Part shown: positions 50,090 through 57,910 of the stretch, piece after piece
Layout of the letters: every line of letters starts with the position of its first letter
How positions within the stretch are numbered: the first letter of the stretch is position 1
Notes under the pieces: generated by a model
What the model was told of the DNA's origin: nothing
What the model saw: the letters and a program-made list of their open reading frames with translations, nothing else
Database searches by the model: none
Program-made: the position numbers and the translations under genes
Assembly: GCF_900100875.1 (NCBI RefSeq)
Contig: NZ_FNKQ01000003.1
Coordinates: 310,001 to 374,000, forward strand
Direction: 5' to 3'
From: Halopelagius longus
GTDB lineage: Archaea > Halobacteriota > Halobacteria > Halobacteriales > Haloferacaceae
DNA length: 64,000 nt

Positions 50090-51229
50090 ATGTCAGACGA
50101 CCTGAAGCGGGGGCTGGAAGGCGTTCTCGTCGCCGAGTCGGAACTCAGTCACATCGACGGTGATGCCGGGAAGCTCGTCTACCGGGGCTATACCATCGAG
50201 GACTTGGCCCGCAACGCGTCGTACGAGGAGGTCGTCTACCTCCTGTGGCACGGGGAACTCCCGACACGGTCGGAGCTCGAGACGTTCGAAGAGCAGATGA
50301 GCGCCGAACGGACGCTCGACGACGACGTGTTGGGCGAGATTCGGAAGCTCGCCGACGCCGACGAGGTGCCGATGGCGGCGCTTCGGACCGTCGTCTCGTC
50401 GCTGTCGGCGCACGACGACGACGCCACCTTCGAGGGCGTGACGGACGAGGAGGCCAACATCCGGAAGGCCCGCCGCATCACCTCGAAGATTCCGACGGCG
50501 CTTGCCGCGTTCAATCGGCTCCGCAACGGCGAAGAGCCCGTCGAACCGCGCGAGGACCTCGGCCACGCCGCGAACTTCCTCTACATGCTCAACGACGAGG
50601 AGCCGGACGAGGTGCTCGCGGAGACGTTCGACATGGCGCTTGTCCTCCACGCCGACCACGGCCTGAACGCCTCGACGTTCTCGGCGATGGTCACCGCCTC
50701 CACGCTGTCGGACATGCACAGCGCCGTCACGAGCGCAGTCGGCACGCTCGCGGGGTCGCTCCACGGCGGGGCGAACGCGAACGTGATGAAGATGCTCAAG
50801 GAGATAGACGAAAGCGACAAAGACCCCAAGAAGTGGGTCAAAGACGCCCTCGACGAGGGTCGTCGCGTCCCCGGGTTCGGCCACCGCGTCTACAACGTGA
50901 AGGACCCGCGCGCGAAGATTCTCGGCGAGAAGTCCGAGGAACTCGCCGAGGCGTCCGGCGACACGAAGTGGTACGACTACTCGGTCGCAATCGAGGAGTA
51001 CATCACCGAGGAGAAGGGTCTCGCGCCGAACGTCGACTTCTACTCCGCGTCGACGTACTACCAGATGGGCATTCCGGTCGACATCTACACGCCCATCTTC
51101 GCGATGTCCCGCGTCTCGGGGTGGACGGCGCACGTCCTCGAACAGTACGAGGACAACCGACTCATCCGCCCGCGTGCGCGCTACGTCGGCCCGACGGACC
51201 AGACGTTCTCCGACGTGGACGAGCGGTAA
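50090..51229 (+). CDS. citZ: Citrate synthase
   Basis: A 379-residue citrate synthase for the first step of the TCA cycle. It has the N-terminal block LVYRGYTIEDLARNASYEEV, the first catalytic His in LHADHGLNASTF, the second His in GFGHRVYNVKDPRA, and the Asp in NVDFYSASTYYQMG. The length fits the short, archaeal/Gram-positive-type enzyme, which is usually a dimer without NADH regulation. The start is ATG 50090; a preceding ATG two codons earlier is possible. It is followed, in the other direction, by the FNT channel gene. Confidence 0.96.
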   Translation: MSDDLKRGLEGVLVAESELSHIDGDAGKLVYRGYTIEDLARNASYEEVVYLLWHGELPTRSELETFEEQMSAERTLDDDVLGEIRKLADADEVPMAALRTVVSSLSAHDDDATFEGVTDEEANIRKARRITSKIPTALAAFNRLRNGEEPVEPREDLGHAANFLYMLNDEEPDEVLAETFDMALVLHADHGLNASTFSAMVTASTLSDMHSAVTSAVGTLAGSLHGGANANVMKMLKEIDESDKDPKKWVKDALDEGRRVPGFGHRVYNVKDPRAKILGEKSEELAEASGDTKWYDYSVAIEEYITEEKGLAPNVDFYSASTYYQMGIPVDIYTPIFAMSRVSGWTAHVLEQYEDNRLIRPRARYVGPTDQTFSDVDER

Positions 51230-51256
51230 GAGACGCTCTGTCCGGTCGGTCCGACG

Positions 51257-52204
51257 CTACTCGTCTTCTTCCCGCACCGGAACGTACGACCGCCCGGCAC
51301 CTCTGCCGAGAACCCACTCTCGCGTCGTCAGTTTTCGCTCGGCCCCGTCCTTGCGCGCGATGTCGAGGCGTTCCTCCGTCGTCTGGAAGTAGTTGACCAC
51401 CGTCACCAGCAAGACGCCGCCGACGGTGTTCCCGAGGAGGACGGGCAGCACGAACCCGCCCAGACCGGCGACGAGCGACCCCCGTCCGGTGAAGACGAGG
51501 TACATCAGTTCGGTGAACGAGACGACCGAGTGATAGAGGTTGCCGAACGGGATAGCCAAGAACGCGATGTAGACGACGACCAGGCGCGTGGTGTTGTCGC
51601 TGACGGCGTACACCAACCAGACGACGCCCGCGACGATGAGTCCGGCGAACGCCGCCTTGAAGAACAGGCTCCAGAACGCCGTCTCGATACCCTTCGTCGC
51701 GAGGTACGCGGCGGCCTCCGCGCCGTCCGCAGAGAGGACGCCGCCCCGCGCGAGGACGAGCGCCCCCAGTCCGCCGCCGGCGAAGTTGCCGAGGACGACG
51801 ACGGTCCAGATCGTGAGCAGTCGGGGGACGCTGGCGAGTCGTTCCAAGACGAGAACGACCGGCGGGAGCGTGTTCTCGGTGTACAGTTGGTAGCCGCCGA
51901 GGATGATGAAGACGAACCCCAGCGGGTACAGCAGGGCGCTGAGAACCGGGTCGCGGCCGGTGGCCGCCGTCATCGACGCGTACAGCAGGTAGGTGACGGT
52001 GATGGCGAACCCGGCGGCGAGTGCGCTGAAGAACAGTTCTCGAAGCCCGGTCGTGGCCTCCTCGTCGGCGGCGGCGACGATGCGCTGGAACACCTCGTGG
52101 GTCTCGAACTGGTCCCGGACGACACTCCCCACCGCGGGCGCGCCGCGCCTCGACTGTTCTATCGCCTCGCGTACCGTCTCGTTCTCCGGCGTGTCGTCGG
52201 CCAT
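51257..52204 (-). CDS. Formate/nitrite transporter (FNT) family protein
   Basis: A 315-residue FNT-family channel with about six membrane segments. Residues 50-280 contain ELFFSALAAGFAITVTYLLY, LGGYQLYTENTLPPVV, TIWTVVVLGNFAGGGLGALV and SVVSFTELMYLVF; the GNFAGGGLGA re-entrant block is the usual NxxG pore motif. The first 45 residues and the last 35 are cytoplasmic. It probably passes formate, nitrite, hydrosulfide or acetate. The direction and substrate are undetermined. The start at 52204 (MADDTPENET) is preferred over one three codons upstream. Confidence 0.9.
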   Translation of the reverse strand: MADDTPENETVREAIEQSRRGAPAVGSVVRDQFETHEVFQRIVAAADEEATTGLRELFFSALAAGFAITVTYLLYASMTAATGRDPVLSALLYPLGFVFIILGGYQLYTENTLPPVVLVLERLASVPRLLTIWTVVVLGNFAGGGLGALVLARGGVLSADGAEAAAYLATKGIETAFWSLFFKAAFAGLIVAGVVWLVYAVSDNTTRLVVVYIAFLAIPFGNLYHSVVSFTELMYLVFTGRGSLVAGLGGFVLPVLLGNTVGGVLLVTVVNYFQTTEERLDIARKDGAERKLTTREWVLGRGAGRSYVPVREEDE

Positions 52205-52288
52205 CAACTCCACCGTGCGGACGCGTGCGGAAAATGCCTCTCGGCCCCCGTTATCATCACAGCCACGGCGACGGCCGGCGGACGGCCG

Positions 52289-53692
52289 TCAGTCGTCGGT
52301 GTCGACGCTCCCCCGTTCGCGCAGGAGTCCCGCGGCCGTCCCGGCCCAGTCCGCGCGGGCGAACGCCGCGACGGCGAACAGGCCCATCCAGCAGTACGCG
52401 AGGAAGACGCCGGCGTAGACGCCGAACAGGCCGAGTCCCAACCACTCGACGGCGAGGTAGGAGAAGCCGACGAAGAACCCGAACATGCCGGTGACGCGGG
52501 CGAGGAACGGGAGCCGAGTCGCCCCCGCGCCCTGTAGCGCGCCCGAGAGCGCGACGAACACCGAGAGCATCGGCGCGGAGAGGCCGTAGACGACGGCGAA
52601 CTCCGCCGCGTACGTGAGCGCTCCGGGCGACCCGCCGAACCCGAGGACGGAGACGACGGGGTCCGCGAACGCCGCGAGGACGAGTCCGATGCCGCCGACG
52701 GAACACAGAGAGAGGGCGGCGGTGGCCCACCCCTCGTACCGGGCGACGGACTCCTCGCCGCGTCCCAACGCCTGCCCGACGAGGATGCTCCCCGCGACGT
52801 TGTACCCGCGGGAGAGCGGACTCGTCACCTGCTGGTACACCCGGCGACCGACCTGAAAGCCGGCGTTGACGACATCGCCCGAGACTGCGGCGCTCGCACT
52901 TCCTAACGAGAGCAACAGCGCGTTGAACGGGAACTCCGCGAGTTCGGTGGCGAACCCCTCCGCCGCCCGCGGGACGGCGACGCGGACGAGTTGCACCGCC
53001 ACCGTTCGGTCGGTGGGGCGCGCGAAGGCGACGGGCGAGTCCGGGCGGTAGATGGCCGCGACGAGCAGTGCCGCAGAGAGGACGTTCGCCGCCGAGGTGG
53101 CGAGGCCGACGCCGAAGACGCCCCACGCCGGGAGGACGGCGACGCCGAAGCCGAGTCCGAGCGACAGAGCGACGTTGACGCCGTTGGCGAGGACGTTGAC
53201 GTACATCGGCGTCCGGGTGTCGCCCAGCCCCTGCAACGCGCGAGCGCCGACGAGAGCGACGTGGCGCGCGGGCGCGGTGGCGAAGACGACGGCGAGGTAC
53301 GTCCCGCCTAGGCGCACCGCCTCGTCGCTGGCGGGGAACAGCCCCACCGCCCACTCCGAAAAGAGGACGCCGAAGGCGACGAACGGGACGCCGGTGAGGA
53401 AGGCGATGAGGAGGCCCTGCGTCACCGCCTCGTCGCGGTTCGCCTCGGCACCGCTTCCGGTGTCCTGACTGGAGAGGGCGATGGCGGCCCCGCCGAGTCC
53501 GAGGCCGATTCTGAGCGGGAACCGCGCGAACAGGTCGGCCAGACCGATGGCGACGACGGCGGCGGGCGACAGCGCGGCGGTGACGAGGATGTCCACCGTC
53601 CGCATCAGCGTCCGCGTGGTCTGTTCGGCCATCACCGGCCACGCGAGCGAGAACACGCGACGCCAGACGCCGCGGAGTCGCTCGAAGTCCAT
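52289..53692 (-). CDS. MATE-family efflux transporter
   Basis: A 467-residue MATE multidrug antiporter with 12 predicted membrane helices in two homologous halves. Typical traits are VMAEQTTRTLMRTVDILVTAAL at the start, QGLLIAFLTGVPFVAFG, GDTRTPMYVNVLANGVNVALSLG in the first half, and QQVTSPLSRGYNVAGSILVGQALG in the second. It should export cationic compounds using a sodium or proton gradient. It diverges from the gamma-glutamylcyclotransferase gene and overlaps nothing. Confidence 0.92.
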   Translation of the reverse strand: MDFERLRGVWRRVFSLAWPVMAEQTTRTLMRTVDILVTAALSPAAVVAIGLADLFARFPLRIGLGLGGAAIALSSQDTGSGAEANRDEAVTQGLLIAFLTGVPFVAFGVLFSEWAVGLFPASDEAVRLGGTYLAVVFATAPARHVALVGARALQGLGDTRTPMYVNVLANGVNVALSLGLGFGVAVLPAWGVFGVGLATSAANVLSAALLVAAIYRPDSPVAFARPTDRTVAVQLVRVAVPRAAEGFATELAEFPFNALLLSLGSASAAVSGDVVNAGFQVGRRVYQQVTSPLSRGYNVAGSILVGQALGRGEESVARYEGWATAALSLCSVGGIGLVLAAFADPVVSVLGFGGSPGALTYAAEFAVVYGLSAPMLSVFVALSGALQGAGATRLPFLARVTGMFGFFVGFSYLAVEWLGLGLFGVYAGVFLAYCWMGLFAVAAFARADWAGTAAGLLRERGSVDTDD

Positions 53693-53777
53693 GGAGAAAC
53701 GTGTGCTGTCGGACGCTTGACCCTACCGAAAGGGGAAGGCCGAGCGAACTTTGTCCGTCGACGACGACGCCCCCGCC

Positions 53778-54236
53778 GTGACCGACGTGTTCGTCTACGG
53801 GACGCTGACCGACTCCGACAGAGTCGCATCGCTCCTCGAAGAGTGGTCGTTCGGACCGGGCGCCCGCCTCCGCGGACTCCACCGCGTCGAGGGGGAGTAC
53901 CCGACGCTCCTCCCCGGCGGGTCCGTCGAGGGGCGCATCCTCCGGACGGACGAACTCTCGACGCTCGACCGGTACGAGGGCGTCGCCTCCGGCCTCTACG
54001 TCCGCGTGAGCGTCCCCTACGCGGACGGGTGGGACGCGTGCGGCGACGGCGACTCGGCGGGCGCGCGCCGCGGCGCGGACGACTCCGCAATCGTGTACGT
54101 CGGCGACCCCGCACGCCTCGGCGTCGAGGCGGACGCCGAATGGCCGAATTCGGGGGACTTCGCCTCCCGAGTCCGCCGATTCGTCGCCGAGGAGCGAGTC
54201 GTCGTCCACCCTGAAGAGAAAGTATCCGACGCGTGA
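53778..54236 (+). CDS. Gamma-glutamylcyclotransferase-like (AIG2/GGCT) protein
   Basis: A 152-residue protein with the GGCT/AIG2 fold. The start VFVYGTLTDSDRVASLLEEW carries the YGTL motif, and the conserved Glu lies in LDRYEGVASGLYVRVSVPY. Members act on gamma-glutamyl amines, peptides or glutathione-like thiols; haloarchaea have gamma-glutamylcysteine, so a role in its turnover is possible. I start it at GTG 53778; a TTG at 53751 would add nine acidic residues. It is read away from the MATE gene, 85 nt apart. Confidence 0.82.
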   Translation: MTDVFVYGTLTDSDRVASLLEEWSFGPGARLRGLHRVEGEYPTLLPGGSVEGRILRTDELSTLDRYEGVASGLYVRVSVPYADGWDACGDGDSAGARRGADDSAIVYVGDPARLGVEADAEWPNSGDFASRVRRFVAEERVVVHPEEKVSDA

Positions 54237-54308
54237 ACGACAGCCGTCAGACGCCCCGTTCGCCCCGACGCCGTCCTTCGATTTCACTTTCGCTCCGGGT
54301 ACATGACG

Positions 54309-54317
54309 TTTATATAG
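54309..54317 (+). promoter_or_regulatory. TATA box upstream of ilvA leader ORF
   Basis: TTTATATAG is one of the best TATA boxes in the window. It lies 20-28 nt before the ATG at 54337 and 176 nt before ilvA, so transcription should begin at or near 54337, well ahead of ilvA. Confidence 0.6.
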
Positions 54318-54336
54318 TGCGCGGAACGAAAAACAG

Positions 54337-54468
54337 ATGCACGTCACACGCGTGCATTCCCCCCCTTTCCCCCCTTCTACACTCCTTAGCGGCGGCCTCG
54401 TCTCGGCCAGGCGGCCGACGGCGCGGAGGCGGGTTCCCGTCCCCGACCCGACGCCCCAAAACGATTAA
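54337..54468 (+). CDS. Candidate leader peptide (43 aa) upstream of ilvA
   Basis: An open frame of 43 codons starts MHVTRVHSPPFPPSTLLSGG and ends 25 nt before ilvA. Its ATG sits where the strong TATA box predicts transcription to start, so the message would be leaderless. The ATG is inside a 7-bp inverted repeat, ATGCACG (54337-54343) and CGTGCAT (54351-54357). The PPFPP run is a typical ribosome-slowing sequence, and the rest is basic and proline-rich. It could be an attenuation-type leader, or simply an untranslated leader that happens to be open. I favour the first weakly. Confidence 0.35.
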   Translation: MHVTRVHSPPFPPSTLLSGGLVSARRPTARRRVPVPDPTPQND

Positions 54469-54492
54469 CCGAGACCACTGGGAACCGCAAGC

Positions 54493-55704
54493 ATGCTCTC
54501 GCTCTCGGATGTTACTGCGGCGCGCGACCGAATCGAAGACGTGGCGAGGCGGACACCGTTGGACTACTCGCACACGTTCTCGGAGATGACGGGCGCGGAG
54601 GTGTACCTGAAACTGGAGAACTTCCAGCGGACGGGGGCGTTCAAGATTCGCGGCGCGATGAACTGCATCGCCACCCTCTCGGAGGAACAGAAGGCCGCGG
54701 GGGTGGTGACGGCGAGTGCCGGGAACCACGCGCAGGGCGTCGCACTCGCGGCGACGCGGGCGGGCGTGAACTCGAAGATAGTGATGCCGGAGCACGCCCC
54801 CATCTCGAAGGTGAAGGCGACGGAACGCTACGGCGGCGAGACAGTCCTCCACGGCGCGGACTACGACGAGGCGCAGGCGAAGGCCCACGAGATAGAACGC
54901 GCGGAGGACCGGACGTACGTCCACGCGTTCGACGACCCCTCGGTGATGGCCGGACAGGGGACCATCGGCCTCGAAATCGTCGAGGACTGCCCCGAACTCG
55001 ACACCGTGGTCGTCCCCATCGGCGGCGGCGGCCTCATCGCCGGCATCGCAACCGCGGTGAAGGCCCGCAACCCCGACGTGCGCGTCGTCGGCGTGCAGTC
55101 GGACGGTGCCTCCTCGGCGGCGGATTCGCTTCAGAAGGGCGCAATTTACGAACTCGACAGCGTCGACACCATCGCGGACGGCATCGCCACCCGACGGGTC
55201 GGCGAGACGCCGTTCGAGGTCATTCGAGAGCACGTAGACGAGGTGGTGACCGTCTCCGACAAGGAGATAGCCGTCACGCTGACGTACCTGCTCGAACGGT
55301 CGAAGACGCTCGTCGAGGGCGCGGGGGCCGTCGCCCTCGCGGCCCTCCTGTTCGAGGCGTTCGACTACGAGGAGGGCGAAACCGTCGTCCCCCTCCTCTC
55401 GGGCGGGAACATCGACCTCAACCAACTGACGACGGTGGTCATGCGCGGCCTCGTGGAGACGGGGCGGTACCTGAAGATTCGGACCGTGCTGAAGGACCGC
55501 CCGGGGGCGCTACAGGAACTCGTCTCCGTCCTCGCGGACACCCGAGCGAACATCTACGCCATCCAGCACGACCGTACCTCGCGCAACATCTCGATGAACG
55601 AGGCGGACGTGGAACTGGACTTAGAGACGCGGGGCCACGACCACGTCGAGGAACTCCTCGCGGCCCTCCGCGAACGGGGGTACGAGGTGGACGTCCTCGC
55701 CTGA
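54493..55704 (+). CDS. ilvA: Threonine ammonia-lyase (threonine dehydratase)
   Basis: A 403-residue PLP enzyme that deaminates threonine to 2-oxobutyrate and starts isoleucine synthesis. It has VYLKLENFQRTGAFKIRGAM with the PLP Lys, VTASAGNHAQGVALAA (phosphate-binding Ser/Gly), VPIGGGGLIAGIA, and VEGAGAVALAALL. The C-terminal 80 residues are an ACT domain (YLKIRTVLKDRPGALQELVS), so it is likely feedback-regulated by isoleucine or valine. RidA, which hydrolyses its reactive enamine and imine intermediates, is 1 kb downstream. A TATA box and leader ORF precede it. Confidence 0.95.
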   Translation: MLSLSDVTAARDRIEDVARRTPLDYSHTFSEMTGAEVYLKLENFQRTGAFKIRGAMNCIATLSEEQKAAGVVTASAGNHAQGVALAATRAGVNSKIVMPEHAPISKVKATERYGGETVLHGADYDEAQAKAHEIERAEDRTYVHAFDDPSVMAGQGTIGLEIVEDCPELDTVVVPIGGGGLIAGIATAVKARNPDVRVVGVQSDGASSAADSLQKGAIYELDSVDTIADGIATRRVGETPFEVIREHVDEVVTVSDKEIAVTLTYLLERSKTLVEGAGAVALAALLFEAFDYEEGETVVPLLSGGNIDLNQLTTVVMRGLVETGRYLKIRTVLKDRPGALQELVSVLADTRANIYAIQHDRTSRNISMNEADVELDLETRGHDHVEELLAALRERGYEVDVLA

Positions 55705-55734
55705 ACGCCGGTCGTACGCTCCGCGTCCTCGCCT

Positions 55735-56589
55735 CTACTCGTACGTGCCGAGGTGGCCGCCGTCCCACGTCATGTCCGCGCCGTCGAGATGTTGGCCGTG
55801 CTTCGAGAACCCGAAGGCGAACAGGTTCGCCACCTGAATCGGACGCATCATGTCTTTCACGCGCGACCCGCCGAGCATCACGTCCTCGACGACTTCCTCC
55901 TCGGAGATGCCGCGTTCCTCCGCGGTGTCGGGAATCTGGCCTTCGACCAACGGCGTCGAGACGTAACTGGTCGAGACGGTGAACGCGCGGAGGGCCCCCT
56001 CGCCTTCGGCGGCGATGGACTTCGTGAGGCCGCGCAGGGCGAACTTCGAGGTGATGTACGCCGCTTTGTCCTGCGTGGCGACGTGACCGTGGATGGAACA
56101 CATGTTGCCTATCGCGCCGACGCCGTCGTCCGTCTCTCGAACGTGCGGCATCACGAGTTTCGAGAGGAGGAACGGCGCGCGGACCATCACCTCGTGCATC
56201 GTGTCGTAGACGTCCATCGGGAACTCCTCGAGGGGCGAGATGTGCTGCATCCCGGCGATGTTCGCGAGGTAGCGCACGTCGCCGTGCGTCGCCGCCTCCT
56301 CCACCAACGCCCGCATCTCGTCGTCGTCGGTCAGGTCCGCCTCGACGGTGACCACCTCGCCCGGCGCGTCCATCTCGTCTTCGACCAACGCCTTCATCGA
56401 GGCGAGTCCGTCGCCGTCCACGTCGGTTCCGACGACGGTGAGGCCGTTCGTCGCCATCGCGGCGGCCGTCGCCCGGCCGATACCGGACGCCGCGCCCGTC
56501 ACGAGACAGACGCTCTCGGGGCCGAAGCGGTCGTCCTCTAAAACCAGTACGTCGTCCGCGCCGAACTCTACCGTAGCGGGGTCCGCCAT
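55735..56589 (-). CDS. SDR-family dehydrogenase, 3-hydroxybutyrate dehydrogenase-like
   Basis: A 284-residue SDR with an N-terminal extension of about 25 residues, then VCLVTGAASGIGRATAAAMA (cofactor loop), GTDVDGDGLA (acidic, so NAD-type), NIAGMQHISP, and the catalytic SIHGHVATQDKAAYITSKFAL (Ser, Tyr, Lys). The motif MQHISPLEEFPMDVYDTM resembles 3-hydroxybutyrate dehydrogenases, which would link it to PHB metabolism, but the N-terminal and C-terminal parts are distinct. The start at 56589 (MADPATVEFG) is preferred over one three codons earlier. It diverges from ridA. Confidence 0.85.
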   Translation of the reverse strand: MADPATVEFGADDVLVLEDDRFGPESVCLVTGAASGIGRATAAAMATNGLTVVGTDVDGDGLASMKALVEDEMDAPGEVVTVEADLTDDDEMRALVEEAATHGDVRYLANIAGMQHISPLEEFPMDVYDTMHEVMVRAPFLLSKLVMPHVRETDDGVGAIGNMCSIHGHVATQDKAAYITSKFALRGLTKSIAAEGEGALRAFTVSTSYVSTPLVEGQIPDTAEERGISEEEVVEDVMLGGSRVKDMMRPIQVANLFAFGFSKHGQHLDGADMTWDGGHLGTYE

Positions 56590-56728
56590 GTGGGACACTG
56601 ACGGGCGAGAGCGGTATCAATCTGAGCGTGTCGCCGCGTCAGGAGCCGAGACGTTCGGTTTCGAGGGAGAGTAGCGCACCCCTGAGGGTTCTCCCGGATT
56701 TAAGTCGCCCGACGCCGACGCCCCGGAC

Positions 56729-57109
56729 ATGAAGCGCATCATCAGCACGGACGAGGCACCCGCCGCGGTGGGCGCGTACAGTCAGGCGACGACGAACGGG
56801 TCGCTCCTCTTCACGGCGGGACAGATTCCGCTGACGCCCGACGGGGAACTGCTGGACGACGAGGACATCGCCACGCAGACGGAACAGGCCCTCGACAACG
56901 TGATGGCGATTCTCGACGCCGAGGGCGCGACGGCGGCGGACGTGTTGAAGGTGAGCGTCTTCCTCGACGACATCGAGGACTTCGAGGAGATGAACGAGAC
57001 GTACGCGGGCTACTTCGAGGAGGAGCCCCCGGCCCGAAGCGCAGTCGAGGTGGCGAACCTGCCGAAGGGCGTCGGCGTCGAGATAGAGGCCATCGCCGAC
57101 GCCGAGTGA
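56729..57109 (+). CDS. ridA: RidA family enamine/imine deaminase
   Basis: A 126-residue Rid protein (YjgF/YER057c/UK114), which hydrolyses the 2-aminoacrylate and 2-aminocrotonate released by PLP enzymes such as IlvA. It has AVGAYSQATTNGSLLFTAGQIPL, TEQALDNVMAILDAEGA, VLKVSVFLDDIEDFEEMNETY and PARSAVEVANLPKGVGVEIE, with the catalytic Arg in ARSA. It is a trimer in relatives. A TTTAAG element about 30 nt before the ATG implies a leaderless message. The 70-aa membrane gene overlaps its stop by 4 nt (GTGA), so both are coupled. Confidence 0.94.
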   Translation: MKRIISTDEAPAAVGAYSQATTNGSLLFTAGQIPLTPDGELLDDEDIATQTEQALDNVMAILDAEGATAADVLKVSVFLDDIEDFEEMNETYAGYFEEEPPARSAVEVANLPKGVGVEIEAIADAE

Positions 57110-57318
57110 ACGTGCGGCCGCGAACGAAGTCCGCACTCCTGTGGGGCGCTATCGGCTGTTTCAGCTTTCTCGCCGCCCTGCAGGGGTATCGGCTCCTCGT
57201 CGGTCCGTTGTCGTTCGGCGTCCTCGGCTCTCTCGTCGTCGCCGTCGTCGTCGGCGGCGTCGTCTCCGGCGTGACGTACGCCACCGAGCGCCGTATCGCC
57301 ACGAAAGGAAGGACTTAA
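57106..57318 (+). CDS. Small membrane protein coupled to ridA
   Basis: A 70-residue protein starting at GTG 57106, inside the ridA stop codon. It has two membrane helices: LLWGAIGCFSFLAALQGYRLL and LSFGVLGSLVVAVVVGGVVSGVTY. The start is basic (MNVRPRTKS) and the tail is basic (ERRIATKGRT). The GTGA overlap strongly supports translation with ridA. I do not recognise a family. Confidence 0.7.
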   Translation: MNVRPRTKSALLWGAIGCFSFLAALQGYRLLVGPLSFGVLGSLVVAVVVGGVVSGVTYATERRIATKGRT

Positions 57319-57347
57319 ACTACTCAACGGGATACGTTGAACTGTAA

Positions 57348-57428
57348 GCCGGGATGGCCGAGTGGTAAGGCGCACGCCTGGAAAGCGTGTTCCCTTTGGG
57401 ATCCAGGGTTCAAATCCCTGTCCCGGCG
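57348..57428 (+). tRNA. tRNA-Ser (anticodon GGA)
   Basis: The acceptor GCCGGGA pairs with TCCCGGC, the anticodon stem CACGC pairs with GCGTG around CTGGAAA (anticodon GGA), and there is a long variable arm (TTCCCTTTGGGATC) as expected for Ser. The discriminator is G57428 and CCA is not encoded. Its last 22 nt are repeated downstream three times. Confidence 0.95.
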
Positions 57429-57862
57429 CTTCTCTAACTTCTAACCCCCGAGCGAGGCGTTTATCGCCGAGCGTACGCGGTAGAAGTTTGCAAGCGATTA
57501 CGACGGGATTTGAACCCTACCAGTCGCGCGCAGCGAACGTAGTGAGCGAGCACGTCTGGTTTCGGTTCAAATCCCTGTCCCGGCGCTTCTTCGGAAACTG
57601 ACCGCCGAGCGAGGCGTCTCGTCGCCGAGCGACGCCGGTCGAGTTCGGTGAACGTCTACGGACGGATTCGAACTAGGGAGCGACTGAAAGGAGCGACCGT
57701 AGTTCAAATTCCTGTCCCGGCGCTTCTCTCACTTCTAACTCCCCAGCGAGGCGTTTCATCGCCGCGAGTACGCGAGTAGAAGTTTGCGAGCGGTTACGAC
57801 GGGATTTGAGCCAACGAGCAGATCTTCGATTTGCGAGTGAGGTTCAAATCCCTGTCCCGGCG
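57429..57862 (+). repeat. Three tandem tRNA-Ser tail units, each with two hairpins
   Basis: Tail copies (GGTTCAAATCCCTGTCCCGG plus CG) are at 57564-57585, 57701-57722 (two changes) and 57841-57862, spaced 157, 137 and 140 nt. Each unit begins CTTCT. Unit one has a hairpin (CTTCTA...TAGAAG with GGCG/CGCC inside), then CGGGATTTGAACC, the inverse of the tail. This pairs with the tail copy over a loop carrying ACCAG...CTGGT and CAGCGAACGTAGTGAGCGAG. The other units follow the same plan with drifted sequence. The last 50 nt before the next gene start another CTTCT unit that is cut short. Confidence 0.85.
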
Positions 57863-57910
57863 CTTCTCTAACCCCTGATCGAGGCGTCTCGCCGAAAACG
57901 AAGCGACGAG

